DNA of 45,128 nucleotides. It comes from Mycobacterium sp. ENV421 (GTDB lineage: Bacteria; Actinomycetota; Actinomycetes; Mycobacteriales; Mycobacteriaceae). Shown here one piece after another: positions 33,076 to 43,086 of the stretch. The notes under the pieces are model-generated. The model ran no database searches. It saw only the letters and a list, made by a program, of their open reading frames with translations, and was not told the origin of the DNA. Numbering within the stretch: the first letter of the stretch is position 1; each line of letters opens with the position of its first letter. Location: assembly GCF_002887815.1 (NCBI RefSeq), contig NZ_PDHO01000034.1, positions 1 through 45,128 of the forward strand, in the 5' to 3' direction. The position numbers were made by a program, and so were the translations under genes.

Positions 33076-33121
33076 ATGGGCCGGTTGCCTCATCCCCCCC
33101 GAGGTAACCGGCCCATTTTCT
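33076..33121. terminator. Strong intrinsic terminator
   Basis: ATGGGCCGGTTGCCTC (33076-33091) pairs with GAGGTAACCGGCCCAT (33101-33116) over 16 positions with one G-U, around a 9-base C-rich loop. It is followed by TTTTC. It closes the small secreted protein gene and, being symmetrical and 14 bases past the transcript of the opposing amidohydrolase gene, may terminate both. Confidence 0.9.
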
Positions 33122-33124
33122 GTT

Positions 33125-34372
33125 TCAGGTGTTCTTGACGACAACGCCGTCTTTGACGATGACGGCGATTCCGGTGTCGGGGTCGGCGAGCACGCCGAGG
33201 TCGGCCGTGGGGTCACTGTTGACCAGCAGCACGTCGGCCCAGGCGCCGACGGTGATCTCGCCGAGACGAGCCGACTTGTAGGGATCTCGATCGCCAGACA
33301 GCCGGAGCAGAGCGGCATTTCCCGACGTCACCATCTTGAGCGCGTCGACATTGCTGACGTATTCGCCCAGACGAACCATCATTTCACTTTGCCGCCCAAC
33401 GTGATCGGGTTCGAAGAGGAGATCGGTGCCCCAGGCGAGCTTGACTCCGTGCTTCGTCGCCCACTCGTAGACGTGCGGTGTGCCGCTACAGATCTCCCGG
33501 TTCTTCTCAGCGCTGTCGGGGTTGAGAAAGCTGTGGTCGTGTTCGGCGAAAGGTTGGGTGGACAGCCACACGTCGCGCTCGGCGAGCATCGCGATGGTGG
33601 GCTCGTCGGCCAGATGACCGTGCTCGATGGATTTCACCCCGGCCGCCACCGCGCGGTGGATGCCGGCGACGTTGTAGACATGGGTGGCGACGTACGTGCC
33701 GTAGTCGGTCGCCGCTTGCACCGCTGCTGCCAGCTCCGATGGGGTGAACTGGACCGTGTAGAGCGGGTCGTACATCGATGCCGCACCACCGCCGACCATC
33801 AGCTTGATCTGCGACGCACCGAGTTTGAGTTGTTCACGCACTGCCGCCAACACCCGGTCCACGCCATCGGCAACCCGCATGAAACCGATGGTCTCGGCAC
33901 GAGACTCGGTGCCACCCAGCGCTGTCGGAGGTTCGTAGACGAAGCCGAAGTCGCCGTGTCCCGCGGTCTGCGATATCGCCGCCTGGCTGGGGTAGATCCG
34001 CGGCCCAAGCGCGGGTTCGCCGTCGATCACCTTCTTGATGCCTGCGGTGTCACCGGCCATGTCACGCACGGTGGTGAACCCGCGCAGCAGTGTGCCCTTA
34101 GCCCGGGCCAGCGTGGTGGCGGCCAGCTGAGTCTGGGAGGCCATCGCAAGGTCGAGCAGCGTGTTGGCCATACCGACCAGATGGGCGTGGGCGTCGATCA
34201 TGCCCGGCATCAACACCCGGTCGGCACCGTCGATGACGGTGACGCCGGCGGACTCGGCAATCGGCGAGGTGTCGATCGCGGCGATCGTGGCCCCGTCGAT
34301 CAGGACGTGCCCGGGCACCAAGTGCCCTGAGAGGCCGTCGAAGACCCGGACGTTTTTGATCAGGAGACTCAT
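33125..34372 (-). CDS. Metal-dependent amidohydrolase (prolidase/imidazolonepropionase-like)
   Basis: A TIM-barrel amidohydrolase of 415 residues. Metal ligands are visible as His62-x-His64 (DAHAHL), Lys190 (QIKLMVGGG), His231 (ATHVYN), His251 (IEHGH) and Asp317 (AWGTDLL), the pattern of a binuclear zinc subtype I enzyme. The C-terminal beta-sandwich (GEITVGAWADVLLVNSDP) is normal. Relatives cleave Xaa-Pro or acyl-amino-acid substrates; which one is not evident. ATGA overlap with the upstream xth gene shows co-translation. No signal peptide. Confidence 0.9.
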   Translation of the reverse strand: MSLLIKNVRVFDGLSGHLVPGHVLIDGATIAAIDTSPIAESAGVTVIDGADRVLMPGMIDAHAHLVGMANTLLDLAMASQTQLAATTLARAKGTLLRGFTTVRDMAGDTAGIKKVIDGEPALGPRIYPSQAAISQTAGHGDFGFVYEPPTALGGTESRAETIGFMRVADGVDRVLAAVREQLKLGASQIKLMVGGGAASMYDPLYTVQFTPSELAAAVQAATDYGTYVATHVYNVAGIHRAVAAGVKSIEHGHLADEPTIAMLAERDVWLSTQPFAEHDHSFLNPDSAEKNREICSGTPHVYEWATKHGVKLAWGTDLLFEPDHVGRQSEMMVRLGEYVSNVDALKMVTSGNAALLRLSGDRDPYKSARLGEITVGAWADVLLVNSDPTADLGVLADPDTGIAVIVKDGVVVKNT

Positions 34373-35175
34373 GCGTCGAACTCCACGGTCACCGGGGCGT
34401 GATCGGACCAGCGCAGCGCGTAGGCGGCGGGCTTTTCGACCCGCGCCGACACCGTGCGCGCCGCAAGACTCGCACTGGCCAGGTGGTAGTCGATGCGCCA
34501 GCCGGCGTCGTTGTCGAACGCCTTACCGCGCCACGACCACCAGCTGTACGGTCCGGCGACATCGGGGTTGAGCCGCCGCATCACGTCGACCCAGCCGGAG
34601 TCCATCAGGTCGGTGAGCCATTGCCGCTCGCCGGGCAGAAAGCCGGCCTTCTTGACGTTGGCCTTCCAGGCCTTGATGTCGTTCTCGGTGTGGGCGATGT
34701 TCCAGTCGCCGCAGATCACCGCGTCGCGCCCGTCGGCGGTCAGCTCCGCCATCCGCTTGGCCAGCGCGGCCATGAACCGTTCCTTCTCCAGCTGGCGGTC
34801 CGTGCCGGCCTCGCCGGTGTGCACGTACACGCTGGCGACTGTCTCGCCGCCGGCCAGATCCGCCTCGACGTAGCGGCCGTGTAGCTCGAATTCGGTTGCC
34901 GCCAAGCCGATCCGGACCGCCGCGAACGGGGTGCGGGACAGGATCGCCACCCCGCTGCGACCCTTGAGATGCGGGCTGGCCGAGGCCAGATGCCAGCCGT
35001 CGGCCACCGCCTGTGCCAGCGCCTCGGCGATCTGCTCGTCGTCGGAGCGGGTCTCCTGCAGGCACACCACGTCGGACGCGGTCTGCGACAGCCAAGCCAG
35101 CAGGCCGAGGTTCTCGGCCGAACGCTGGCGGACAGCGGCGCGGACGCCGTTGACATTGATGGTGGTCACGATCAC
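34369..35175 (-). CDS. xth: Exodeoxyribonuclease III-family AP endonuclease
   Basis: Base-excision repair nuclease of the EEP fold, about 268 residues. Active-site blocks are INVNGVRAA, VVCLQETRSDDEQ, ICGDWNIAHTENDIK, WRIDYHLAS and WSDHAPV, with the metal-binding Asn/Glu, the Asp/Asn pair and the catalytic Asp-His all present. Several GTG codons near 35169-35175 could start it; no ATG fits. First gene of a two-gene leftward unit with the amidohydrolase, which is not a known functional partner. Confidence 0.9.
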   Translation of the reverse strand: MIVTTINVNGVRAAVRQRSAENLGLLAWLSQTASDVVCLQETRSDDEQIAEALAQAVADGWHLASASPHLKGRSGVAILSRTPFAAVRIGLAATEFELHGRYVEADLAGGETVASVYVHTGEAGTDRQLEKERFMAALAKRMAELTADGRDAVICGDWNIAHTENDIKAWKANVKKAGFLPGERQWLTDLMDSGWVDVMRRLNPDVAGPYSWWSWRGKAFDNDAGWRIDYHLASASLAARTVSARVEKPAAYALRWSDHAPVTVEFDA

Positions 35176-35226
35176 GAGAGAAAACCTATCTTGCGGTACC
35201 GGCGGTATCACCTTTACGGTCTGGTT

Positions 35227-36066
35227 GTGGCGACCCGCGAATCAATCCACCTAGGTGCCGGCGAACCGATCCTGCTTCTGCACCCGTTCATGATGTCCTC
35301 CTACGTCTGGTCCGACGTCGCGCCCCGGCTGGCCGGCACCGGCCGCTTCGAGGTGTTCGCACCGTCGATGGCCGGCCACAACGGTGGCCCGCGCAGCCGA
35401 TCGCTGATCCTGGATTCCGCGACCCTGGCCGACCACGTCGAGCGCCAGCTCGACGAGATGGGTTGGGACACCGCGCACGTCGTCGGCAACTCGCTGGGCG
35501 GCTGGGTGGCATTCGAACTCGAGCGACGCGGCCGGGCCAGGACGCTGACCGGGATCGCCCCGGCCGGCGGCTGGCACCGCTGGTCACCGGTGAAGTACGA
35601 GATCGTCGGCAAGTTCGTCGCCGGCCTGCCGGTGTGGCTGACCGCCCGGCTACTCGGCGAGCGCGCGCTGCGCCTACCCGGCGTCAAAGCCGCCGCCACG
35701 GTGCCGATCAGCGCCACCCCGCGGGGTGTCACCGAGGTGCAGCTGCAGGAGATACTCGATGACGTCACCCACTGTCCGGCCTACTACCAGCTGCTGATCA
35801 AGGCGTTGCTGATGCCGGGACTGATGGAGCTGACCGAACTGTCGGTCCCGACGCACCTGGTGGTGTGCGAGCGTGACCGGGTGCTGCCCCATCCCCGGTT
35901 CACCAAGCACTTCCACAAGAACATCCCGGAGATCACGAAGGTGACCCACCTCGACGGCGTCGGGCACATCCCGATGTTCGAGGCGCCGGATCGCGTCACG
36001 AACCTGATCACCGAGTGGGTCGACGCCCACGTTCCGCCGGTGCGGCAGCCTGGCTCCGCCAGTTAG
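35227..36066 (+). CDS. Alpha/beta-fold hydrolase
   Basis: A 279-residue cytoplasmic hydrolase. LLLHPFMMSSYVWSDVAPRLA forms the oxyanion region and the nucleophile elbow is VVGNSLGGW with Ser89. Candidate acid and base lie in CERDRVLP and GVGHIPMFE. A helical cap lies between. GTG at 35227 gives 51 bases of divergent spacing from xth. Longer in-frame starts run into xth and are rejected. Substrate unknown. Confidence 0.85.
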   Translation: MATRESIHLGAGEPILLLHPFMMSSYVWSDVAPRLAGTGRFEVFAPSMAGHNGGPRSRSLILDSATLADHVERQLDEMGWDTAHVVGNSLGGWVAFELERRGRARTLTGIAPAGGWHRWSPVKYEIVGKFVAGLPVWLTARLLGERALRLPGVKAAATVPISATPRGVTEVQLQEILDDVTHCPAYYQLLIKALLMPGLMELTELSVPTHLVVCERDRVLPHPRFTKHFHKNIPEITKVTHLDGVGHIPMFEAPDRVTNLITEWVDAHVPPVRQPGSAS

Positions 36067-36072
36067 CCGGGG

Positions 36073-38298
<2,226 letters not shown>

Positions 38299-38474
38299 TG
38301 CTGTTGTCTCCCGGGCGGTCAGTCAGGTGCGTTGGCGGCTATCAGTATCGCGTCGCTTCTGAACCTACGTGACCGCCGTCGTCGTATCTGTTGAGAGGTC
38401 TGCGTCACAGTCGTACCCGACGGCGCCGATATCCCGCTGGCCTCACGTTACGAAGGTCCGCTATGCTTTGACTC
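38299..38474. promoter_or_regulatory. Divergent icd / metC promoter region
   Basis: A 176-bp region. TATGCT at 38462-38467 is a good -10 for the riboswitch transcript, placing its start a few bases before GGTCATGAG. No convincing -35 lies 16-18 bases upstream. The icd side has a GGGAG ribosome-binding site but no clear promoter. No ORF. Confidence 0.5.
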
Positions 38475-38595
38475 GGTCATGAGCGCCAGCGTCAAGCCCC
38501 GGCTCGCTGGCCGGCAACCCTCCAACCGCGGTGGGGTGCTCCGGGTGAAGACCAGGTTGAGCAGCTGCAGGTAGCTGCACGGCAAGCGCGGGTCC
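38475..38595 (+). promoter_or_regulatory. SAM-IV riboswitch aptamer
   Basis: An S-adenosylmethionine-sensing leader upstream of metC. Characteristic conserved words occur in order: GGTCATGAGCGCCAGCG, TCAAGCCCCGGCT, GCTGGCCGGCAACCCTCC, AACCGCGGTGGGGTGCTCC, GGGTGAAGACCAGGTTGAG, a variable hairpin GCAGCTGCAGGTAGCTGC and GGCAAGCGCGGGTCC. This is the actinobacterial SAM-IV pattern known before Rv3340-type genes. The ribosome-binding site of metC lies about 26 bases downstream. Confidence 0.93.
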
Positions 38596-38635
38596 GCTCA
38601 GAACGGGCCCCCAGAACAGATGGAGGTTCGTTTTT
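38590..38635 (+). promoter_or_regulatory. Riboswitch expression platform (alternative hairpins over the RBS)
   Basis: GGGTCC (38590-38595) can pair with GGGCCC (38605-38610). The overlapping CCCCCA (38608-38613) can instead pair, with one mismatch, with the ribosome-binding site TGGAGG (38621-38626), extended by GAA (38601-38603) with TTC (38627-38629) across a 4-base bulge. A TTTTT run follows at 38631. The two pairings exclude each other. SAM-dependent switching between them is inferred. Confidence 0.5.
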
Positions 38636-38638
38636 CAT

Positions 38639-40003
38639 ATGAGCACGTCAGATACCGAGGATCCGACCGCGTCGTGGTCCTTCGAGACCAAGCAGATCCA
38701 CGTCGGCCAAACCCCCGACGCCGTGACGCACGCCCGGGCACTGCCGATCTACGCCACCACGTCGTACACCTTCGACAACACCGACCACGCCGCCGCGCTG
38801 TTCGGGCTGGCCGAGCCGGGCAACATCTACACCCGGATCATGAATCCGACCCAGGACACCGTCGAGCAGCGCATCGCCGCCCTCGAAGGTGGCGTGGCCG
38901 CGCTGTTCCTGTCCTCCGGGCAGGCGGCGGAGACGTTCGCGATCCTGAACATCGCCGAAGCCGGCGATCACATCGTGTCCAGCCCGCGGTTGTACGGCGG
39001 CACGTACAACCTGCTGCACTACACGCTGCCGAAGTTGGGCATCGAAACCACGTTCGTGACCGACCCCGACGACCCGGAGTCGTGGCAGGCGGCGGTCCGG
39101 CCGAACACCAAGGCCTTCTTCGGCGAGACGATCTCCAACCCACAAATCGATGTGCTCGACATTCCGGCGGTGTCGAAGGTGGCGCACGACAACGGGGTTC
39201 CGCTGATCGTCGACAACACCATCGCCACGCCCTACCTCATTCAGCCGATCGCCCACGGCGCCGACATCGTCGTGCACTCGGCGACCAAGTACCTCGGCGG
39301 CCACGGCACGGCCATCGCCGGGGTGATCGTCGACAGCGGCAAGTTCGACTGGCGCGTTGAAGAATCTGGGCAAGCCAAGTTCCCCGGCTTCACCACTCCG
39401 GATCCCAGCTATCACGGCGTGGTGTTCGCCGAACTCGGCCCGCCCGCCTACGCACTCAAGGCGCGCGTTCAGCTGCTGCGTGACCTCGGCTCGGCGGGGT
39501 CACCGTTCAACGCCTTCCTGATCGCGCAGGGCCTGGAGACGCTCAGCCTGCGGATCGAACGCCACGTGTCCAACGCACTGAAGGTGGCCGAATACCTGGC
39601 CGGGCACTCCGACGTGGTGTCGGTCAACTACGCCGGCCTGCCGACCTCACCGTGGTACGAGCGCGCAAAGAAGTTGGCGCCCAAGGGGACCGGCGCGGTG
39701 CTGGCCTTCGAGCTGGCCGGCGGCGTCGAGGCCGGAAAGGCGTTCGTCAACGCACTCACGCTGCACAGCCACGTCGCCAACATCGGCGATGTGCGTTCCC
39801 TGGTGATCCACCCGGCGTCGACCACTCACCAGCAGCTGTCCGCCGAGGAGCAGTTGGCCACCGGCGTCACCCCGGGTCTGGTCCGACTTGCCGTCGGCCT
39901 CGAGGGCATCGACGACATCCTGGCCGACCTGGAGCGCGGCTTCGCCGCCGCCAAGTCCGTGTCGGCGGATGCCTCGGACCCGCGGGCCGTGGCGGCCCAT
40001 TGA
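38639..40003 (+). CDS. metC: O-acetylhomoserine sulfhydrylase
   Basis: PLP enzyme making homocysteine from O-acetylhomoserine and sulfide (direct sulfhydrylation; mycobacterial metC, also called metY), 454 residues. GNIYTRIMNPTQDTVEQRIAALEGG and SGQAAE at the cofactor site are followed by VDNTIATPYL. PLP Lys217 lies in VHSATKYLGGHGT. The insert near 230-260 (PGFTTPDPSYHG) marks the sulfhydrylase rather than cystathionine beta-lyase class. ATG 12 bases after TGGAGG. Controlled by the SAM-IV leader; metX follows 11 bases later. Confidence 0.95.
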   Translation: MSTSDTEDPTASWSFETKQIHVGQTPDAVTHARALPIYATTSYTFDNTDHAAALFGLAEPGNIYTRIMNPTQDTVEQRIAALEGGVAALFLSSGQAAETFAILNIAEAGDHIVSSPRLYGGTYNLLHYTLPKLGIETTFVTDPDDPESWQAAVRPNTKAFFGETISNPQIDVLDIPAVSKVAHDNGVPLIVDNTIATPYLIQPIAHGADIVVHSATKYLGGHGTAIAGVIVDSGKFDWRVEESGQAKFPGFTTPDPSYHGVVFAELGPPAYALKARVQLLRDLGSAGSPFNAFLIAQGLETLSLRIERHVSNALKVAEYLAGHSDVVSVNYAGLPTSPWYERAKKLAPKGTGAVLAFELAGGVEAGKAFVNALTLHSHVANIGDVRSLVIHPASTTHQQLSAEEQLATGVTPGLVRLAVGLEGIDDILADLERGFAAAKSVSADASDPRAVAAH

Positions 40004-40014
40004 GTGAGCCTGAC

Positions 40015-41154
40015 ATGACCATCAGCGACGAGCGCATCGTGACCCTGCCGGCCGAAGGCGAGATCGGCGTCGTCGACATCGGCCCGCTGACGCTGGAAAG
40101 CGGCGAGGTGCTCGACCATGTGTCGATCGCCGTGCAGCGCTGGGGCGAGCTTTCCCCCGACCGTGACAACGTCGTCGTCGCGCTGCATGCGCTGACCGGC
40201 GACTCGCACCTGACCGGGCCTGCCGGTCCGGGACACCCCACGCCCGGCTGGTGGGACGGTGTCGCGGACCCCGGCGCCCCGATCGACACCACCCGCTGGT
40301 GCGCGGTGGCCACCAATGTGCTGGGCGGCTGCCGCGGCTCGACGGGCCCAAGCTCGCTGGCCCGTGACGGCAAACCCTGGGGTTCGCGATTCCCGATCAT
40401 CACCGTGCGGGACCAGGTCAATGCCGACGTGGCGGCGCTGGAAGCGCTCGGCATCACCGAAGTCGCGGCTCTGGTGGGCGGCTCGATGGGCGGTGCCAGG
40501 GCGCTGGAATGGATGGTCGGCTATCCCGACCGGGTGCGGGCGGCGCTCGTGCTGGCCGTCGGGGCCCGGGCGACCGCCGACCAGATCGGCACGCAGAGCA
40601 CGCAGATCGCGGCGATCAAGGCCGATCCGAACTGGCAGGGCGGCGACTATCACGACACCGGCCGCCACCCCGACGTCGGGCTGCAGCTGGCCCGCCGGTT
40701 CGCCCACCTCACCTACCGCGGTGAGGTGGAGCTGGACAACCGGTTCGGCAATGCCGCCCAAGACGACGAGGACACCCTGACCGGCGGCCGGTACGCCGTG
40801 CAGAGCTACCTGGAATACCAGGGCGCGAAGCTGGTCAACCGGTTCGACGCGGGCAGCTACGTCACGCTGACCGAGACGCTGTCCAACCACGACGTCGGGC
40901 GCGGACGCGGCGGTGTGGCCGCGGCACTGGGCTCGTGCCCGGTGCCGACCGTGGTCGGCGGGATCACCTCGGACCGGCTCTACCCGCTGCGGCTGCAGCA
41001 GGAGCTGGCAGGACTGCTGCCGAACTGTGCGGGGCTCAACGTCGTCGAGTCGATCTACGGGCACGACGGCTTCCTCGTCGAGACCGACGCGGTGGGCGAA
41101 CTCATCCGCCAGACCCTCGACCTGGCCGACGGCAGAAGCCGCCGCACGCCGTGA
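40015..41154 (+). CDS. metX: Homoserine O-acetyltransferase
   Basis: Acetylates homoserine to feed MetC; alpha/beta-hydrolase fold, 379 residues. The nucleophile is Ser157 in LVGGSMGGARALEW. Asp in ITSDRLYPL and His in SIYGHDGFLVE complete the triad. ALTGDSHLTGPAG and GGCRGSTGPSS are family signatures. ATG at 40015 is preferred; a TTG five codons earlier would overlap the metC stop. Second gene of the riboswitch-controlled methionine operon; its stop overlaps the methyltransferase GTG (GTGA). Confidence 0.96.
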   Translation: MTISDERIVTLPAEGEIGVVDIGPLTLESGEVLDHVSIAVQRWGELSPDRDNVVVALHALTGDSHLTGPAGPGHPTPGWWDGVADPGAPIDTTRWCAVATNVLGGCRGSTGPSSLARDGKPWGSRFPIITVRDQVNADVAALEALGITEVAALVGGSMGGARALEWMVGYPDRVRAALVLAVGARATADQIGTQSTQIAAIKADPNWQGGDYHDTGRHPDVGLQLARRFAHLTYRGEVELDNRFGNAAQDDEDTLTGGRYAVQSYLEYQGAKLVNRFDAGSYVTLTETLSNHDVGRGRGGVAAALGSCPVPTVVGGITSDRLYPLRLQQELAGLLPNCAGLNVVESIYGHDGFLVETDAVGELIRQTLDLADGRSRRTP

Positions 41155-41885
41155 CGGGGTCGCAGCGCGAACGCTCCCTGTCCTTCGGGTCCGAGGCCGC
41201 CGCCTACGAGCGCGGCCGCCCGTCGTATCCGCCGGAGGCCATCGACTGGTTGCTGCCGGCCGGTGCGCGCGATGTGCTGGACCTGGGTGCCGGTACCGGC
41301 AAGCTGACCACCCGCCTCGTCGAGCGCGGCCTGGATGTGGTGGCCGTCGATCCGTTGGCCGAGATGCTGGAGCTGCTCAGCTCGGCGCTGCCCGACACCC
41401 CCGCGTTGCTGGGCACTGCCGAGCAGATCCCGTTGCCGGACAACAGTGTTGATGCGGTACTGGTTGCACAGGCCTGGCATTGGTTCGACCCGGAGCAGGC
41501 CGTCGCCGAAGTGGCCCGGGTGCTGCGGCCGGGCGGGCGGCTCGGGTTGGTGTGGAACGCCCGAGACGAACGCCTGGGCTGGGTCAAGGACCTCGGGCGC
41601 ATCATCGGCCACGAGAACGCCCAAGTCAACGAGACCACCACCGTGCCCGAGCCGTTCGTCGGCGTCGAGCATCATCGCGTCGAGTGGACGAGTTACCTGA
41701 CGCCGCAGGCACTGATCGACCTGGTGGCGTCACGCAGCTACTGCATCACGTCACCGGCGGACGTCCGCACCCAGACCCTCGACGAGGTTCGCGAGTTGCT
41801 GACAACGCATCCGGCACTGGCGAACTCGACCGGCCTGGCGCTGCCCTACATCACCGTGGGCATGCGGGCGACGCTGTCGGCCTGA
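41151..41885 (+). CDS. Class I SAM-dependent methyltransferase
   Basis: A 244-residue methyltransferase (Rv3342-like). VLDLGAGTGKLT is motif I, VVAVDP the acidic motif II, DAVLVAQAWHWFD motif IV and VLRPGGRLGLVW motif VI. GTG overlaps the metX stop, so the SAM-sensing riboswitch probably governs a SAM-consuming enzyme as well as SAM-precursor synthesis. Substrate unknown. UbiE/Methyltransf_11 type. Confidence 0.9.
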   Translation: MTGSQRERSLSFGSEAAAYERGRPSYPPEAIDWLLPAGARDVLDLGAGTGKLTTRLVERGLDVVAVDPLAEMLELLSSALPDTPALLGTAEQIPLPDNSVDAVLVAQAWHWFDPEQAVAEVARVLRPGGRLGLVWNARDERLGWVKDLGRIIGHENAQVNETTTVPEPFVGVEHHRVEWTSYLTPQALIDLVASRSYCITSPADVRTQTLDEVRELLTTHPALANSTGLALPYITVGMRATLSA

Positions 41886-41904
41886 ACGTTTAGAGTTCGA
41901 CAGC

Positions 41905-43077
41905 ATGGAGTCGGCGAGGGAGTGGCTTTCCCTGCTGGCGACTGCCGGCGTGCCCGCATTCCATGTTCGCCGGACACCGGACGGCTTGTCGATCGTCAGG
42001 CGCACACCGGAATTCGTGGGTGTCATGCAGGTCCTCAGTGGGCGACTGGACGAACCAAGCCTGCTCGCGCGGTTGCACAGTGCCTGGCCGGCGGTCGTCG
42101 GCGACGCACCGTTTGTGATCTCAGAGCAGCAATCCCCGGGATGGCGATGTGTCGTCCGAGCCGTCGATGACGGCCCCTGCGACTACCTGGTGATTCTGCG
42201 CTGGCCCGAGGAAATCCAGTTGGTCAACAACGCCTTCTTCACCCTCGTCGAGAACTTGCCGGACGTGGTGACCCGGTACAGCCGCGACTTCCGCTGCCTG
42301 TACGCCAATCCGGCGATCGGTCGCGTTACGGGTATTCCCGCCGAAACACGCTTTGGCAAGACCTACGCCGATACCGGTGCACCACGCGAGGTCACCCGAG
42401 AGTTCGTAGGCGCCTATCAGCAGGTGCTCGACACCGGCCAGCCAGTGGAGATCGAGTTCGACTACGACGGTCCCGAAGGCCTCCGTCATTACCTGGGCCG
42501 TGCAGCACCCGAGTTCGACAACAGCGGACGGGTCAACTCGATCCTGTCGGTGGTGCGCGACATCACCCAGGTCAAACGTCTCCAGCACGAACTGGAGCAG
42601 CTGGCGCATACCGATCCACTAACCTCTCTGCTGAATCGGCGGAGTTTCGCCGAGCAACTCACGGAGGCATTGGAGCGGGTTCGTGGTGGGCGGCAGGAAC
42701 TCGCGGTCCTCATGCTCGACCTGGACAATTTCAAGTCGATCAACGATCAGTTCGGCCACTCGGCCGGTGACCGCGTGCTTGAAGCCGTCGGCCGGATCCT
42801 GGTCGAGGAAACCCGAGCAACCGACTTGGTGGCGCGGTTGGGTGGCGACGAGTTCTGTGCCGCACTCATCGACACTGGCTTGGGTCCCGCGCAGGCCGTC
42901 GCGGAACGGATCGGCCGGCGGGTCAGCGAGATTTCGCTCGACTCCGTCGGCAAGCTCGCGGTGAACGCAAGTGTCGGGGTGGCGGCGGCCGAGGAGCAGG
43001 ATGCGAACGTGCTTGATCTGCTCGCTCGCGTAGACAGCGTGATGTATCGGGTCAAGTTTGGCGGCGAGCGCCGTTAA
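41905..43077 (+). CDS. PAS-GGDEF diguanylate cyclase with I-site
   Basis: Makes cyclic di-GMP from GTP; 390 residues. Residues 1-100 form an unrecognised N-terminal domain (EWLSLLATAGVPAFHVRRTPDG...RRTPEF). A PAS domain spans about 105-225 (NAFFTLVENLPDVVTRYSRDFRCLYANPAI, ILSVVRDITQVK). The GGDEF domain runs from about 235 (HTDPLTSLLNRRSF). The catalytic motif is intact, Gly313-Gly-Asp-Glu-Phe317. An inhibitory RxxD site, Arg304-Ala-Thr-Asp307, sits five residues before it, so product feedback is expected. No membrane segment. Ends 9 bases before its paralogue. Confidence 0.93.
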   Translation: MESAREWLSLLATAGVPAFHVRRTPDGLSIVRRTPEFVGVMQVLSGRLDEPSLLARLHSAWPAVVGDAPFVISEQQSPGWRCVVRAVDDGPCDYLVILRWPEEIQLVNNAFFTLVENLPDVVTRYSRDFRCLYANPAIGRVTGIPAETRFGKTYADTGAPREVTREFVGAYQQVLDTGQPVEIEFDYDGPEGLRHYLGRAAPEFDNSGRVNSILSVVRDITQVKRLQHELEQLAHTDPLTSLLNRRSFAEQLTEALERVRGGRQELAVLMLDLDNFKSINDQFGHSAGDRVLEAVGRILVEETRATDLVARLGGDEFCAALIDTGLGPAQAVAERIGRRVSEISLDSVGKLAVNASVGVAAAEEQDANVLDLLARVDSVMYRVKFGGERR

Positions 43078-43086
43078 AGTGGTGCG

